DNA of 64,000 nt from the NCBI RefSeq assembly GCF_002355435.1, contig NZ_AP017313.1, positions 4,340,001 through 4,404,000 of the forward strand. Reading direction: 5' to 3'. Shown piece by piece: positions 16,901 through 26,813 of the stretch. The DNA comes from Mucilaginibacter gotjawali (lineage in GTDB: Bacteria; Bacteroidota; Bacteroidia; Sphingobacteriales; Sphingobacteriaceae). Below the pieces are notes generated by a model. The model searched no databases. It was not told where the DNA came from and saw only the letters and a program-made list of their open reading frames with translations. Position 1 is the stretch's first letter; every line of letters begins with the position of its first letter. A program made the position numbers and the translations under genes.

Positions 16901-17080
16901 TTAGCGTGCGTTTTGAAGATAGGATTCGATGATCTTGTCATAAATCCCGACGTTAATTTTTTTGTTTTTCAGATCTTCTTTTGAAATATCATATTTTTTT
17001 GACCAATAGTCTACCTCGGAATTTTCCTTAACCTGCTTCTTTTCATTTTCAGGAATTTCGATGTCGGTGCGGTTTTTCAT
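16901..17080 (-). CDS. small DUF3606-family protein
   Basis: This 59-residue frame runs from ATG at 17080 to TAA at 16901. It is highly charged, with the family hallmark of an acidic N-terminal tail followed by SEVDYWSKKYDISKEDLKN, then KINVGIYDKIIESYL. DUF3606 proteins are about this size and common in proteobacteria and Bacteroidota; their function is not known. It converges on the beta-oxidation operon with a shared terminator between them. It is easily missed because of its length, but the family match is clear by eye. Confidence 0.8.
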   Translation of the reverse strand: MKNRTDIEIPENEKKQVKENSEVDYWSKKYDISKEDLKNKKINVGIYDKIIESYLQNAR

Positions 17081-17491
17081 GATATACTGATTAATATTTT
17101 GTGTTAAAATTATGTTATGTTGCTTGTTATTAGGGTGTTCTAAAAATCAGACTTATAACACTAACAACTCTTAAAAATACCGGTTTGTTTGTATAGTTAT
17201 CATTACTATTATGTTAAGGAATTGTTAACAGTATTGTTTCTTTGTGTTAACCCGGGTCCTTCCCCTTTTGCAAATTGAACAAAAGATTTTTTCGGGCGGT
17301 CGTAGCCAAAATAAAGCATTTAAATGTCTACCTTCGCAGACCTTGAAAATTTAAAAAAAACGCCGTTTAACCTGTATTACAATACATTATGAATTCCCTG
17401 CCATCGATTTAAAAATTTCGACCTATTTTTAGGTCATTTTGTAAAACAAATTACGGTCTCAGATGTTCAAGGTTTGCATTGATCATTTAAC
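17081..17491 (+). promoter_or_regulatory. leader and promoter region of the exopolysaccharide operon
   Basis: No gene is visible in these 411 bases. TACCTTCG at 17329-17336 resembles the -7 box TAnnTTTG at seven of eight positions and would give a leader of about 150 bases before the SLBB gene. Inside that leader, GACCTATTTTTAGGTC around 17419-17434 forms a small hairpin. The upstream half also carries the promoter of the divergent DUF3606 gene. No transfer signal or known riboswitch was recognised. Confidence 0.45.
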
Positions 17492-19966
17492 ATGAAATAT
17501 TTAAAATTCACTTTAATAGTAGCTATACTTTTTATTTGTTGTATAATCACCATTCCGGGTTTTGCCCAAAGCATCCCGCAAAACCTCTCGGGGGTAAATA
17601 TTAGTGACCTTACTGACGCCCAGATTCAGCAAATCATTCAGCAAGCCCAGGCATCAGGCTTAAGTGACAGCCAGTTGGTCCAACAGGCGCAAAACAGGGG
17701 ACTAACGGCTGACCAGGTTCAACTTCTTCAGCAACGTATTGCCGATTACCGGAAAACGCATAATGCGCCGCCGGGGGATGATACCACTCAAAATCAGCCC
17801 AGGAGGCTCAATTATCAGCAGGATACCTCTAACAGGCCAAAAAGGGTGAATGCCGCGCAAATGGCCGCCCATTCGAGAATCTTTGGCGCCGATCTTTTCA
17901 GAAATGGGAATCTAACATTCGAGCCGAATTTACACATGGCCACCCCGGTAAATTACGTACTTGGCCCTGACGACCAGGTGGATATAAATGTTTATGGCAA
18001 CTCATTGATCAACTGGAAATTGAATGTTTCGCCAGAGGGCAACATTAATATCCCCGGAATTGGTTTACTGAATGTTTCGGGCAAAACCATTGAACAGGCT
18101 ACCGCGTCCATCAAAAGCAAATTGGCGGCAAACAATTACGCCATTGGCCGCGGCACCAGTGTGCAGGTGAATTTAGGGAACATCAGGAGCATTAAAGTTA
18201 TTATAGTAGGCGAAGTGCAAAAACCCGGTACTTATACCCTCCCTTCGTTGGCTACCGTGTTTAATGCCTTGTATTCCGCTGGAGGGCCAAACGATAAGGG
18301 CTCATTCAGGCAGATCGAAGTGATCAGGAATAACCACGTTGTAAGGCGGCTTGACATTTATGATTTTTTAGTTAAAGGCGAAACCAGGGATAACATAGGC
18401 TTGCAGGACCAGGATATTATACGCGTGCCCACCTATAAGGTAAGGGTTGAAATGGACGGAATGGTAAAAACCCCGGCATTGTTTGAAGTTCTGCCCGGCG
18501 AAAGCCTCCATGATGTGATCAGGTTTGCCGGCGGCTTTGCGGATGAAGCCTATACGGCCATCGTAAAAGTCTCGCAGATAAGCGATCAGCAACGCCGGAT
18601 AACAGATGTGCCCGAAAGCGATTACAATAACTATATACCGCTTCGCGGCGACATTTATACGGTGGGAAGTATCATTAACCGTTTTGAAAACCGCGTTACT
18701 ATAAATGGCGCGGTTTTCAGGCCAGGACAGTTTGAGTTGCAAAAAGGATTAACCTTATCGCAACTGATCGCAAAAGCGGCGGGATTAAAAGAAGATGCGT
18801 TTATGGGTACAGGCACCATTACCCGGCTTAAACCAGATAACAGCTCAGAAATTATATCCTTCAATTTAGCAGATGTGGTCAACAAAACAGCTCCAGATAT
18901 ACTTTTACAGCGGGAGGACGTAGTTAACATCTCTTCTATATTTGACCTGCGCGATAAATATATCGTATCAATTAAAGGTGATGTAAGGCGTTCAGGAGAT
19001 TTTGCGTACGCCGACAGCATGAGTGTGGAGGATTTGATCATACAAGCCGGCGGCTTTGTAACCGGCGCCAGCCCCAAACGAATAGAGGTTGCCCGCAGAG
19101 TGAATGACAGCGACCCGAAATCAAAAAGCAGCAAAGTTGCCGATGTTTTTAGTATTGACGTTGATGCCGACTTAAAAAACGGTAAGGTTAATTTTAAATT
19201 AAAGCCGTTTGATATTGTTTCAGTTTACTCATTACCCGGCTATGAGAACCAAAGAACGGTAAAAGTTGAAGGTGAAGTGCTGTATCCCGGTTATTACACT
19301 ATCCAGCAGAAAAACGAAAAAGTATCAGACATCATCGTGCGTGCAGGTGGTTTAACCGCGTCAGCAGACGCTGAAGGCGGAACGTTAAAAAGAGATAACA
19401 TTGCCATTTTGGGCATTGATAAGTATAAAACGGATACTACCGGCATAGCGAAGGAACGCGTTGACCGTTTAAAAAGACTAAAGGTGGCTTACAAAGATTC
19501 CACATCAAATGAAAACCTGCAGTTTAGAAATGACTATGTCGGCATTGACCTGCCGGCTATACTTAAAAAGCCGGGCACGGGTATTGACCTGATATTGGAG
19601 GATGGTGACGTTATCAGGATACCCAAACAGGAACAAGTGGTTAGGGTAAATGGCGAAGTACTTTATCCGAGCGCCATCGTTTACAATAAAAATAAAACTT
19701 TTGACGGCTATGTTTATAATGCAGGAGGTTATTCGCCTGAAGCTTTAAGACACGGGGCCTATGTAGTTTACCCTAACGGCACTGTAAAAGGCACCAGAAA
19801 ATTCCTGTTTTTTAATAATCACCCGGCTGTAAAACCCGGAAGTGAGATCTATGTTCCCAAAAAACCGGTAAGGCGCGGCCTCTCACCAACAGAGCTTATT
19901 GGTATTACATCAGGGCTTGCTTCAATAGCTGCAGTAATTTTAGGAATCATCAGCCTGCATAAATAA
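17492..19966 (+). CDS. polysaccharide export protein with repeated SLBB domains (Wza-like)
   Basis: This 824-residue protein has a Sec signal (about 1-26, ending PGFAQ). A Gln-rich helical segment (about 40-90) follows, then the polysaccharide-export domain from about 153 (YVLGPDDQVDINVYGN), and at least five SLBB beta-grasp repeats. These are recognisable from phrases such as VEGEVLYPGYYTI and VNGEVLYPSAIVY. The chain ends with a hydrophobic helix (about 800-821). It should form the outer-membrane export channel of the locus. It is much longer than E. coli Wza (about 380 residues), as many Bacteroidota members are. The Wzz-like gene follows after 23 bases. Confidence 0.92.
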   Translation: MKYLKFTLIVAILFICCIITIPGFAQSIPQNLSGVNISDLTDAQIQQIIQQAQASGLSDSQLVQQAQNRGLTADQVQLLQQRIADYRKTHNAPPGDDTTQNQPRRLNYQQDTSNRPKRVNAAQMAAHSRIFGADLFRNGNLTFEPNLHMATPVNYVLGPDDQVDINVYGNSLINWKLNVSPEGNINIPGIGLLNVSGKTIEQATASIKSKLAANNYAIGRGTSVQVNLGNIRSIKVIIVGEVQKPGTYTLPSLATVFNALYSAGGPNDKGSFRQIEVIRNNHVVRRLDIYDFLVKGETRDNIGLQDQDIIRVPTYKVRVEMDGMVKTPALFEVLPGESLHDVIRFAGGFADEAYTAIVKVSQISDQQRRITDVPESDYNNYIPLRGDIYTVGSIINRFENRVTINGAVFRPGQFELQKGLTLSQLIAKAAGLKEDAFMGTGTITRLKPDNSSEIISFNLADVVNKTAPDILLQREDVVNISSIFDLRDKYIVSIKGDVRRSGDFAYADSMSVEDLIIQAGGFVTGASPKRIEVARRVNDSDPKSKSSKVADVFSIDVDADLKNGKVNFKLKPFDIVSVYSLPGYENQRTVKVEGEVLYPGYYTIQQKNEKVSDIIVRAGGLTASADAEGGTLKRDNIAILGIDKYKTDTTGIAKERVDRLKRLKVAYKDSTSNENLQFRNDYVGIDLPAILKKPGTGIDLILEDGDVIRIPKQEQVVRVNGEVLYPSAIVYNKNKTFDGYVYNAGGYSPEALRHGAYVVYPNGTVKGTRKFLFFNNHPAVKPGSEIYVPKKPVRRGLSPTELIGITSGLASIAAVILGIISLHK

Positions 19967-19989
19967 TTATATTAATTGATCAGATCCTT

Positions 19990-21069
19990 ATGAACCAGGG
20001 AGACCAGGAAAAGAAAATAAATAACTCGCACGAAATATCTGTTAAAGATATTTTAATGAACATACATTCGGCTATACGGTTCCTTAAAAGCAAATGGCTA
20101 GTCATTCTGATTTGCGCAATTTTGGGGGGTGCAACAGGTCTTATTTACTCCATTTTTAAAAAGCCGCAATACAGGGCGGTTTATACTTTTGTTCTTGAGG
20201 AAAACGAAAAAGGAGGATTAGGCCAATATGCAAATTTAGCATCAATCGCCGGTATTGACCTGGGTTCAGGCGGAGGCGATATTTTTCAGGGTGAAAATAT
20301 TCTCGAATTATACAAATCGCGCACGATGATAGAAACAGCATTGCTCAGCACCGCTGTTTTTAATGGAAAAACTCAAAAACTTATCGACCGGTACGTGGAA
20401 TTTAATAAACTCCGCAAAAAATGGGACGAAAAAGCACAACTTAAGGGTATCAATTTTAATGGAGATCCCGCACATTTTAATCGTCAGCAGGATAGTATAA
20501 TTATTGATTTAGTATTAAAATTTAATAATGAGGTATTAAGCGTAGTAAAGCCCGATAAAAAATTGAGCATTATAGAGGTCAACGTATTCTCACACGACGA
20601 ATTATTTGCAAAAGAGTTTGCCGATAATATAGTTAGTACAGTAAATAGTTTTTATGTGCAAACCAAAACAAAAAAACTATTGCAAAATGTAGGTGTTATG
20701 CAAAAGCAAGCCGACAGTGTAAAATCAGTGCTCAACAAGTCAATATCGGGCGTCGCGGAGGCTGTAGATGCATCTCCAAATGCCAATCCATTAATGTCAG
20801 TTTTGCGGACCTCTTCTCAAAAAAAGCAGGTTGATGTTCAGGCAAGCACGGCAATTTACGCTGAACTTGTAAAAAACCTGGAACTCTCAAAAATACAACT
20901 CCGGAAAGAAACGCCTTTGATACAAGCTATCGATATGCCTTTATTACCTTTGTTTGTAAGCAAATTGGGGAAAATTAAAGCTATTATAATTGGATTTATT
21001 TTAGCGATGTTTTTATCGGCATGCTGGTTGTTATTTAAAAAGTTATTAGCAAGTTTTAAATGGAAATAA
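19990..21069 (+). CDS. Wzz/chain-length-determinant-type polysaccharide co-polymerase
   Basis: This 359-residue protein has the two-helix co-polymerase plan: a first membrane segment at about 37-54 (WLVILICAILGGATGLIY), a large periplasmic part with coiled-coil character in the middle, and a second membrane segment near 328-350. There is no C-terminal tyrosine-kinase domain, and no separate kinase or phosphatase gene was seen in the locus, so control by BY-kinase is not evident. Its last 10 bases overlap the flippase gene, indicating translational coupling. Confidence 0.85.
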   Translation: MNQGDQEKKINNSHEISVKDILMNIHSAIRFLKSKWLVILICAILGGATGLIYSIFKKPQYRAVYTFVLEENEKGGLGQYANLASIAGIDLGSGGGDIFQGENILELYKSRTMIETALLSTAVFNGKTQKLIDRYVEFNKLRKKWDEKAQLKGINFNGDPAHFNRQQDSIIIDLVLKFNNEVLSVVKPDKKLSIIEVNVFSHDELFAKEFADNIVSTVNSFYVQTKTKKLLQNVGVMQKQADSVKSVLNKSISGVAEAVDASPNANPLMSVLRTSSQKKQVDVQASTAIYAELVKNLELSKIQLRKETPLIQAIDMPLLPLFVSKLGKIKAIIIGFILAMFLSACWLLFKKLLASFKWK

Positions 21070-22508
21070 AAAAAAGACTTGTTTTATTAAATGTTATTAC
21101 CTCAGGCGGCCAGGTTGTTTTTATAGGATTGGTTTATTTCCTGTTATATAAATATCTTTTATCAAAGCTTGGTGTCGAGCTATTGGGGGTTTGGTCAGTG
21201 GTATTATCAACATCATCGCTTGCAAACCTTGCAAATTTCGGCGTGGCCGATTCTGTGATCAGGTTTGTTGCTTTATTTACTGCGGAAAAAGATGATTTAA
21301 AAATCAAGCAACTGATCTTCACTTCAACCATTTTTTTAACTGTTTTATTCATACTGATCGCTGCAATAATTTATCCCTTTGCCGATTTGATTTTAACAGG
21401 CGTTTTGCCTGCTAAGTATATAAAGCAAGGTCTTAGCATTTTGCCTTATTCCTTGATTTGTTTGGTTATAAATGCTGTAAACGGTATTTATGCTTCAGTA
21501 CTGGACGGCATGCAAAGAAATTATATCCGCAATATGATATTTAGTGCTTCATCAATTCTCCTGTTAGTGGGCACCTACGTATTAGTCCCTTTATTTCATT
21601 TAAAAGGAGTAGCTTTCGCCCAGGTAGGCCAGTCGATTTTTACTGCAATAACATGTTTAACACTCATCGTTTTCCGATTGAAATATAACCCCTTTAAATG
21701 GAATTGGAGCAAGGTTATCTTTAAGCAAATATTTAGTTACGGGATGAAATTCCAGTTTATTTCATTAGCGGCAATGGTAAATGAGCCCATAATTAAAATT
21801 TTATTGGGCAAATTTGGAGGTATGGCGTTTGCAGGCTATTACGAAATGGCTAACCGGTTGTTGTCACAAGCCAGGGGAGTAATTGTTAGCGCCACACAAA
21901 GTTTAGTCCCTGTATTGGTAAATGTGTCAAAGGGCGACGTGCCCATATTCTATAAAAGGGTTTTTTCCAACGTCGTATTTTTCTCATTAGCTGTTGTCTG
22001 TATTATAGTGCCGGCAGGCAGGTTAATTTCTTTTTATTGGATAGGCCATTACGAACATGTATTTTATGTTACCCTGGTATTGCTGGCATTCAGTACGTTT
22101 ATTAATTTGCTTATCACGCCATCCTATTTCTACTATATCGCTAAAGCTAATTTAAACATCCTTATTAAAACACATTTGATGCTAAGCTTTTCAAATGTGT
22201 TGATTGGCGCCATAGTCGGGTATTTTTTTGGAGGATATGGCGTGGTGTGCGGCTGGTTTTTAGCAACAATTATCGGGTCATTTTACCTCATGACTTTCTT
22301 TAACAAAGACCACGACATAGTTTTTAAAACGCTAATCATGGCAAGCGATGTTTATTATTTTATAGTACTCATTAGTATCGTTTTAATAAACGTTTTCTTC
22401 TTCAAGTCTAATTTTAAAATCATTGATCCGATTGTCTTGTTAATTATTATATCAATTACAGTATATTATTTTATGAAATATAAATTTGCTGAAATCCGTC
22501 GCACATGA
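21060..22508 (+). CDS. Wzx-like oligosaccharide flippase
   Basis: This 482-residue protein is almost entirely hydrophobic, with about 12-14 predicted membrane helices and no signal peptide. The early segment (about 10-75, including FGVADSVIRFVALF) has the general character of the MOP/MATE polysaccharide-transporter family. It should flip the lipid-linked repeat unit across the inner membrane. It overlaps the Wzz-like gene by 10 bases. Base composition is distinctly more AT-rich from here onwards, typical of the variable core of surface-glycan loci. Confidence 0.85.
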   Translation: MEIKKRLVLLNVITSGGQVVFIGLVYFLLYKYLLSKLGVELLGVWSVVLSTSSLANLANFGVADSVIRFVALFTAEKDDLKIKQLIFTSTIFLTVLFILIAAIIYPFADLILTGVLPAKYIKQGLSILPYSLICLVINAVNGIYASVLDGMQRNYIRNMIFSASSILLLVGTYVLVPLFHLKGVAFAQVGQSIFTAITCLTLIVFRLKYNPFKWNWSKVIFKQIFSYGMKFQFISLAAMVNEPIIKILLGKFGGMAFAGYYEMANRLLSQARGVIVSATQSLVPVLVNVSKGDVPIFYKRVFSNVVFFSLAVVCIIVPAGRLISFYWIGHYEHVFYVTLVLLAFSTFINLLITPSYFYYIAKANLNILIKTHLMLSFSNVLIGAIVGYFFGGYGVVCGWFLATIIGSFYLMTFFNKDHDIVFKTLIMASDVYYFIVLISIVLINVFFFKSNFKIIDPIVLLIIISITVYYFMKYKFAEIRRT

Positions 22509-22575
22509 TTTTTTTTAAACGTAAGTTTCGTAAAATCAGCAATTTACTTTTTTGTTGAATAGAAAGGTGCAGTAT

Positions 22576-23262
22576 ATGTTAAAAGATTACGTTGATTACA
22601 GTTTTTTTACTAATCCAATGGGTGAATACTTTAAGTGGTTGATAAAAAAAGCATATTATCAAGCTAAATATTGGGGAAGCCATTTAAGGATAGGCTATAA
22701 AAGCAAGGTGTCAAACACAATATTCGGCAAGTATAACTGGATTGTTAATGATGTAATTATTGAAAATTCCATTTTAGGCGATTTCTCTTACATTTCCAGT
22801 GGGTCTGTGATCCTTGAGGCTGAAATTGGAAAGTTTTGTTCAATTGGCCCCAATGTAAGGATAGCCCCCGGAAAGCACCCTACGAATATAATTGTGAGTA
22901 CACATCCCGCTATTTATTCTAATCCATCATATTGTTTAATGAATTTTTCAAAAACCGACAAACACAACCCCTATCGTAAGGTTAAGGTCGGGAATGATGT
23001 TTGGATATGCGCAAATGTTGTAATTTCTGATGGTGTCATCATTGGTGACGGGGCTGTTATTGCTGCCAACTCAGTCGTTACCAAAAATGTCGAGCCGTAT
23101 TCCATCGTTGGCGGCGTTCCTGCCAAACATATCAGATATAGGTTTGAAAAAAATCAGATAGACTACCTCTTAAATAACAAATGGTGGGAAAAGGATATTA
23201 AATGGTTAAAGGAACACGCCCATACTTTGTGGGATATTGATGATTATCTCAAATCTAACTAA
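22576..23262 (+). CDS. left-handed beta-helix acyltransferase (CatB/XAT-like)
   Basis: From the ATG at 22576 this is a 228-residue protein; TTG codons at 22552 and 22555 are in frame, but the ATG gives a more natural start. Hexapeptide repeats run from about residue 55, and the C-terminal block VGNDVWICANVVISDGVIIGDG followed by SIVGGVPAKHIR is the signature of CatB-type O-acetyltransferases. It probably adds an acetyl group to a sugar of the exopolysaccharide. It is the first of three beta-helix acyltransferases here; the acceptor cannot be determined. Confidence 0.82.
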   Translation: MLKDYVDYSFFTNPMGEYFKWLIKKAYYQAKYWGSHLRIGYKSKVSNTIFGKYNWIVNDVIIENSILGDFSYISSGSVILEAEIGKFCSIGPNVRIAPGKHPTNIIVSTHPAIYSNPSYCLMNFSKTDKHNPYRKVKVGNDVWICANVVISDGVIIGDGAVIAANSVVTKNVEPYSIVGGVPAKHIRYRFEKNQIDYLLNNKWWEKDIKWLKEHAHTLWDIDDYLKSN

Positions 23263-23304
23263 ATCAATTTAAATTTAATAATCATGCTTTATTGTTATGA
23301 ATAA

Positions 23305-23922
23305 ATGAAAGTAGCAAACATTTTAAGGAAACTCTCGTGGTGGTATCACGCTGCTAAAACGCTTCTGTTTTATCGCGTGTTTTTAAAAAAGTGTGATGGA
23401 AATTTCGTTATTATAAACCCTATTATTTTCACACAACAACATTGCATTATAGGGAAAAATGTTTTTATCAGAAACAATGCACGGATAGAGGGAGTAGACC
23501 ACTATGAACACACCAGGTTTTATCCGCTTATTCAAATAGGCGAAAATGTTTCAATAGAACAGAATGTACACTTAACCTGTGCTGATAAAATTATTATTGG
23601 GAGTAATACAGCAATTGCCTCCAATGTTACTATTACAGATATTAACCATTGTTATACAGATATAAATTTACCGCCCGAAAAACAACCTTTACAAGTTAAC
23701 GCGGTAACTATCGGCACTAATTGTAAAATTTATAATAATGCTGTTATACTACCAGGTACAATTTTAGGTACTCATAATATAGTAGGTGCCAATTCAGTTG
23801 TTAGCGGAGTATTTCCTGACTATTGTGTTATCGCGGGCGCGCCGGCAAAAATCGTAAAAAGGCATAACCCTTCCACAAAAAATTGGGAAAAAGTTAATCA
23901 AAGCGGGGAATTTATAAATTAA
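23305..23922 (+). CDS. left-handed beta-helix acyltransferase (maltose-acetyltransferase-like)
   Basis: This 205-residue protein has hexapeptide repeats from about residue 45 (IIGKNVFIRNNARIEG) and the usual interrupting loop near the active His in ITDINHCYTDI. It closes with CVIAGAPAKIVKRH, typical of WcaF/Maa-type O-acetyltransferases. It lies 42 bases after the previous acyltransferase and is presumably part of the same transcript. The second acyltransferase implies more than one site of acetylation on the polymer, or acylation of a precursor (inference). Confidence 0.8.
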   Translation: MKVANILRKLSWWYHAAKTLLFYRVFLKKCDGNFVIINPIIFTQQHCIIGKNVFIRNNARIEGVDHYEHTRFYPLIQIGENVSIEQNVHLTCADKIIIGSNTAIASNVTITDINHCYTDINLPPEKQPLQVNAVTIGTNCKIYNNAVILPGTILGTHNIVGANSVVSGVFPDYCVIAGAPAKIVKRHNPSTKNWEKVNQSGEFIN

Positions 23923-24033
23923 AAATTTTAGATGTAAACTTAATTCCCCTTTCATGGGTTATGCTGATGTTGATGTTAATTAAATAGTATGATGGTCATA
24001 TGAAACGTCGTCAACATTTAAAGAACAACTATC

Positions 24034-24717
24034 ATGAAAAAAAACTTTTGGGAAAACTTCGCAAAAGCGGATGCTGAATATTACATCCTTACTGAAAATC
24101 CCTACCCTTCTGATACAAAAGCAGGGAGAACGTATTTTTTCGATTCGGGTGAGCAACTTACTGAAAACCTTTTAAAGGATGTTAAGGAACACATTGATTT
24201 TAAGGGTACAGTTTGCGAAATCGGATGTGGTGTTGGCAGGTTATTGATCCCACACGCCAAATTGTTTAATGGGGCAGTAGGGGTTGATATTTCCCAAACG
24301 ATGTTGAATAAACTTATGGATAACGGCAAAGAATTTAAAGTAAAAAATATAACGCCTTATTTGCCGTCGGAGCGATGGTACAACAATGCCTTTTCCTACG
24401 TATATTCATTTATAGTGTTTCAACATATTGAAAACTTTGAAATTATCAGGGATTATATATTAAAAATAGCCGGTTCGCTCCAAAAAGACGGGATCGCTCA
24501 GCTGCATTTTGATACACGCAAACAATCTTTCAGTTACATTTTACGAAATGCATTGCCTGATTTCATTTTACCCAGGACACAAAGAAAAGGGATTCGCCGG
24601 ATCAGGAGGAACGCTGATGATCTTAAAAAGATTTTTAATGATGCATCACTAACATTACTAAAAGAATCCGGACCCGGCTCCGAAGAACACATATTTATTT
24701 TACAGAAAAATTTCTGA
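24034..24717 (+). CDS. class I SAM-dependent methyltransferase
   Basis: This 227-residue protein has the Rossmann-like SAM motif I VCEIGCGVGRLLIPHAK (about 60-76), an acidic end of strand 2 in GAVGVDISQTML, and the motif IV-like YVYSFIVFQHIENFE. Its place among glycosyltransferases suggests O-methylation of a sugar in the polymer. The acceptor is unknown. There is a 111-base gap before it without a clear promoter. Confidence 0.82.
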   Translation: MKKNFWENFAKADAEYYILTENPYPSDTKAGRTYFFDSGEQLTENLLKDVKEHIDFKGTVCEIGCGVGRLLIPHAKLFNGAVGVDISQTMLNKLMDNGKEFKVKNITPYLPSERWYNNAFSYVYSFIVFQHIENFEIIRDYILKIAGSLQKDGIAQLHFDTRKQSFSYILRNALPDFILPRTQRKGIRRIRRNADDLKKIFNDASLTLLKESGPGSEEHIFILQKNF

Positions 24718-24790
24718 GGGTGATTTTTCTTTATAAATCGAATTTAACAATCAATAGCACTAATTAGAACATTACTTAAATAAAAAAATT

Positions 24791-25927
24791 ATGAAAATAC
24801 TTATTACAGGTGGAGCTGGATTTATAGGCAGTAACCTGGCTTTAAGTTTACTAAAAGAAAATCACGAGATAACAATATTAGATAATCTTTCTGCCCAAAT
24901 TCATGGCGATGAACCGGATAAAACTTCGCCCTTGTATAACTCAATCAAAAATGAAGTCAATTTTATTAAAGGAAGCGTTACTTCAAAAACCGATTGGGAA
25001 AAAGCTATAAACGATAATGAAGTAATAGTACATTTTGCTGCCGAAACGGGCACAGGCCAGTCAATGTATGAGATTGCGCGGTATACCGAGGTAAATATAC
25101 AGGGCACTGCTTTAATGCTCGATATTTTAGCCAACAGTAACCATCATGTTAAAAAAGTGGTTATAGCCTCCTCCCGCTCAATTTACGGCGAAGGAAAATA
25201 CTATGCTGAAGACCTGAATGAATACGTTTACCCTGAACACCGGACATCCGGATTTATGGATAAAGGCTACTTTGATGTAAAATACCCCGGTTGCGAAAAA
25301 GAGCTTAAACTGGTAGCTACCGATGAAAACTCGAAAATCCATCCCTCCTCCGTTTATGGCATTACAAAGCAAAACCAGGAGCAACTGGTCATGACGGTTT
25401 GCCCTACTATTGGAATAGCACCGGTTGCCTTCAGGTATCAAAATGTGTACGGCCCCGGCCAGTCATTAACCAACCCTTACACCGGGATACTCTCTATATT
25501 TTCAACATTAATCAAAAACGGTAAGCCTATAAATATTTTTGAGGATGGATTGGAAAGCCGGGACTTTGTGTTTATAGATGATGTTGTAAATGCCACTTAT
25601 TTGGGTATAACAAAAGAAGCGGCCAATAACGGAATTTTTAACGTGGGAACCGGTGTTGCTATTGATGTGCTGACTGTGGCGAAAACGCTGGTCGAAAAAT
25701 ATAATATTGACGTGCCCTTAAATATTACCGGCAACTACCGGTTGGGCGATATAAGACACAATTACGCCGATATTGAAAAGATTGGAAAAACGCTTGGATT
25801 TAAGCCATCAGTAAGTTTTAACAAAGGAATAGGTGCATTTACCGATTGGGTAAACAAGCAGGAAATAGGTTTAGGCAAATATGAACAATCGCTTGCCGAA
25901 ATGAAACAAAAAGGATTATTTAAATAA
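24791..25927 (+). CDS. NAD-dependent nucleotide-sugar epimerase/dehydratase
   Basis: This 378-residue extended SDR binds NAD through TGGAGFIGSN (6-15). The catalytic triad is visible: Ser near 127-128 in ASSRSIYG, Y189 and K193 in SSVYGITK. The long insert between them (about 135-183) and the stretch FRYQNVYGPGQSL resemble dTDP-L-rhamnose 4-epimerases and related enzymes, so a 6-deoxyhexose nucleotide is a plausible substrate, but specificity cannot be settled by eye. Its stop overlaps the start of the next glycosyltransferase by one base. Confidence 0.85.
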   Translation: MKILITGGAGFIGSNLALSLLKENHEITILDNLSAQIHGDEPDKTSPLYNSIKNEVNFIKGSVTSKTDWEKAINDNEVIVHFAAETGTGQSMYEIARYTEVNIQGTALMLDILANSNHHVKKVVIASSRSIYGEGKYYAEDLNEYVYPEHRTSGFMDKGYFDVKYPGCEKELKLVATDENSKIHPSSVYGITKQNQEQLVMTVCPTIGIAPVAFRYQNVYGPGQSLTNPYTGILSIFSTLIKNGKPINIFEDGLESRDFVFIDDVVNATYLGITKEAANNGIFNVGTGVAIDVLTVAKTLVEKYNIDVPLNITGNYRLGDIRHNYADIEKIGKTLGFKPSVSFNKGIGAFTDWVNKQEIGLGKYEQSLAEMKQKGLFK

Positions 25928-26811
25928 TGGCAAAGGTATCTTTAGTTACTGTATTATTTAACAGCGATGGCGTTTTGGATGGCTTTTTAAAAAGCCTGTC
26001 GATACAAAGTTTTACGGATTATCATCTATATATGATTGATAACACCGCTAACAACAATACCGATAAGCTTTTAAAGGAGCTAACAAATAGCTATGGTATA
26101 AATAATTATACACATATAAAAAACCCTGATAATGCGGGCATAGCACGTGGCAACAACCAGGGGATCGATTTATCATTAAACGCGGGCGCTGCTTATACTT
26201 TGTTATTGAACAACGACATTGAATTTTCGCAGCCCTTTTTACTTGAAGCTATCGTATCACATGCCGATAAATACGCCGAACCAATTATCACCCCTAAAAT
26301 ATTTTTTTATGATGATAAGAAGGTTTGGATGGCGGGCGGCAGGTTTTCAATTTATAAAGGTACATCCATTCATGTGGGCGAAGGCAGCGACGACGGGCCG
26401 CTTTATGACAATGAAGCATACTTTGATTATGCGCCAACCTGTTTTATGCTCATTAATAATTCGGTGTTCGGAAAAGTTGGTATAATGGATGAAAAATACT
26501 TTGTTTATTATGACGATACTGATTTTATGTACAGGGCTTGTCAACAAGGATACAAAGTAAAATTGTTGCCCCAATTGCATGTCTATCATAAAGTAAGTTC
26601 ACTCACCGGCGGGGGCGAATCTTTATTTACTATTTATTATGGTATTCGTAACCGGATATATTTTATAAGCAAAAACTTTAAAGGGTTTAATTATGTTTTT
26701 GCTATGCTGTTTACTTTAACTACCCGGATTTTCAAATATTTAAGGTACGATAAACAACAAAGAAAAAAACTTTTAAACGGCATAACTGCGGGGTTTGAAT
26801 TATTAAAGTAG
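25927..26811 (+). CDS. glycosyltransferase family 2
   Basis: This 294-residue protein has a GT-A fold. The N-terminus is VSLVTVLFNSDGVLDGFL. NAGIARGNNQGID and LLNNDIEF (about 90-97) form the nucleotide-sugar and metal site, and YYDDTDFMYRACQQGYK (about 197-213) matches the acidic acceptor motif of rhamnosyltransferase-like GT2 enzymes. It probably adds one sugar to the lipid-linked repeat unit on the cytoplasmic face. It overlaps the epimerase gene by one base and abuts the next acyltransferase, so translation is coupled on both sides. Confidence 0.88.
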   Translation: MAKVSLVTVLFNSDGVLDGFLKSLSIQSFTDYHLYMIDNTANNNTDKLLKELTNSYGINNYTHIKNPDNAGIARGNNQGIDLSLNAGAAYTLLLNNDIEFSQPFLLEAIVSHADKYAEPIITPKIFFYDDKKVWMAGGRFSIYKGTSIHVGEGSDDGPLYDNEAYFDYAPTCFMLINNSVFGKVGIMDEKYFVYYDDTDFMYRACQQGYKVKLLPQLHVYHKVSSLTGGGESLFTIYYGIRNRIYFISKNFKGFNYVFAMLFTLTTRIFKYLRYDKQQRKKLLNGITAGFELLK

Positions 26812-26813
26812 TG

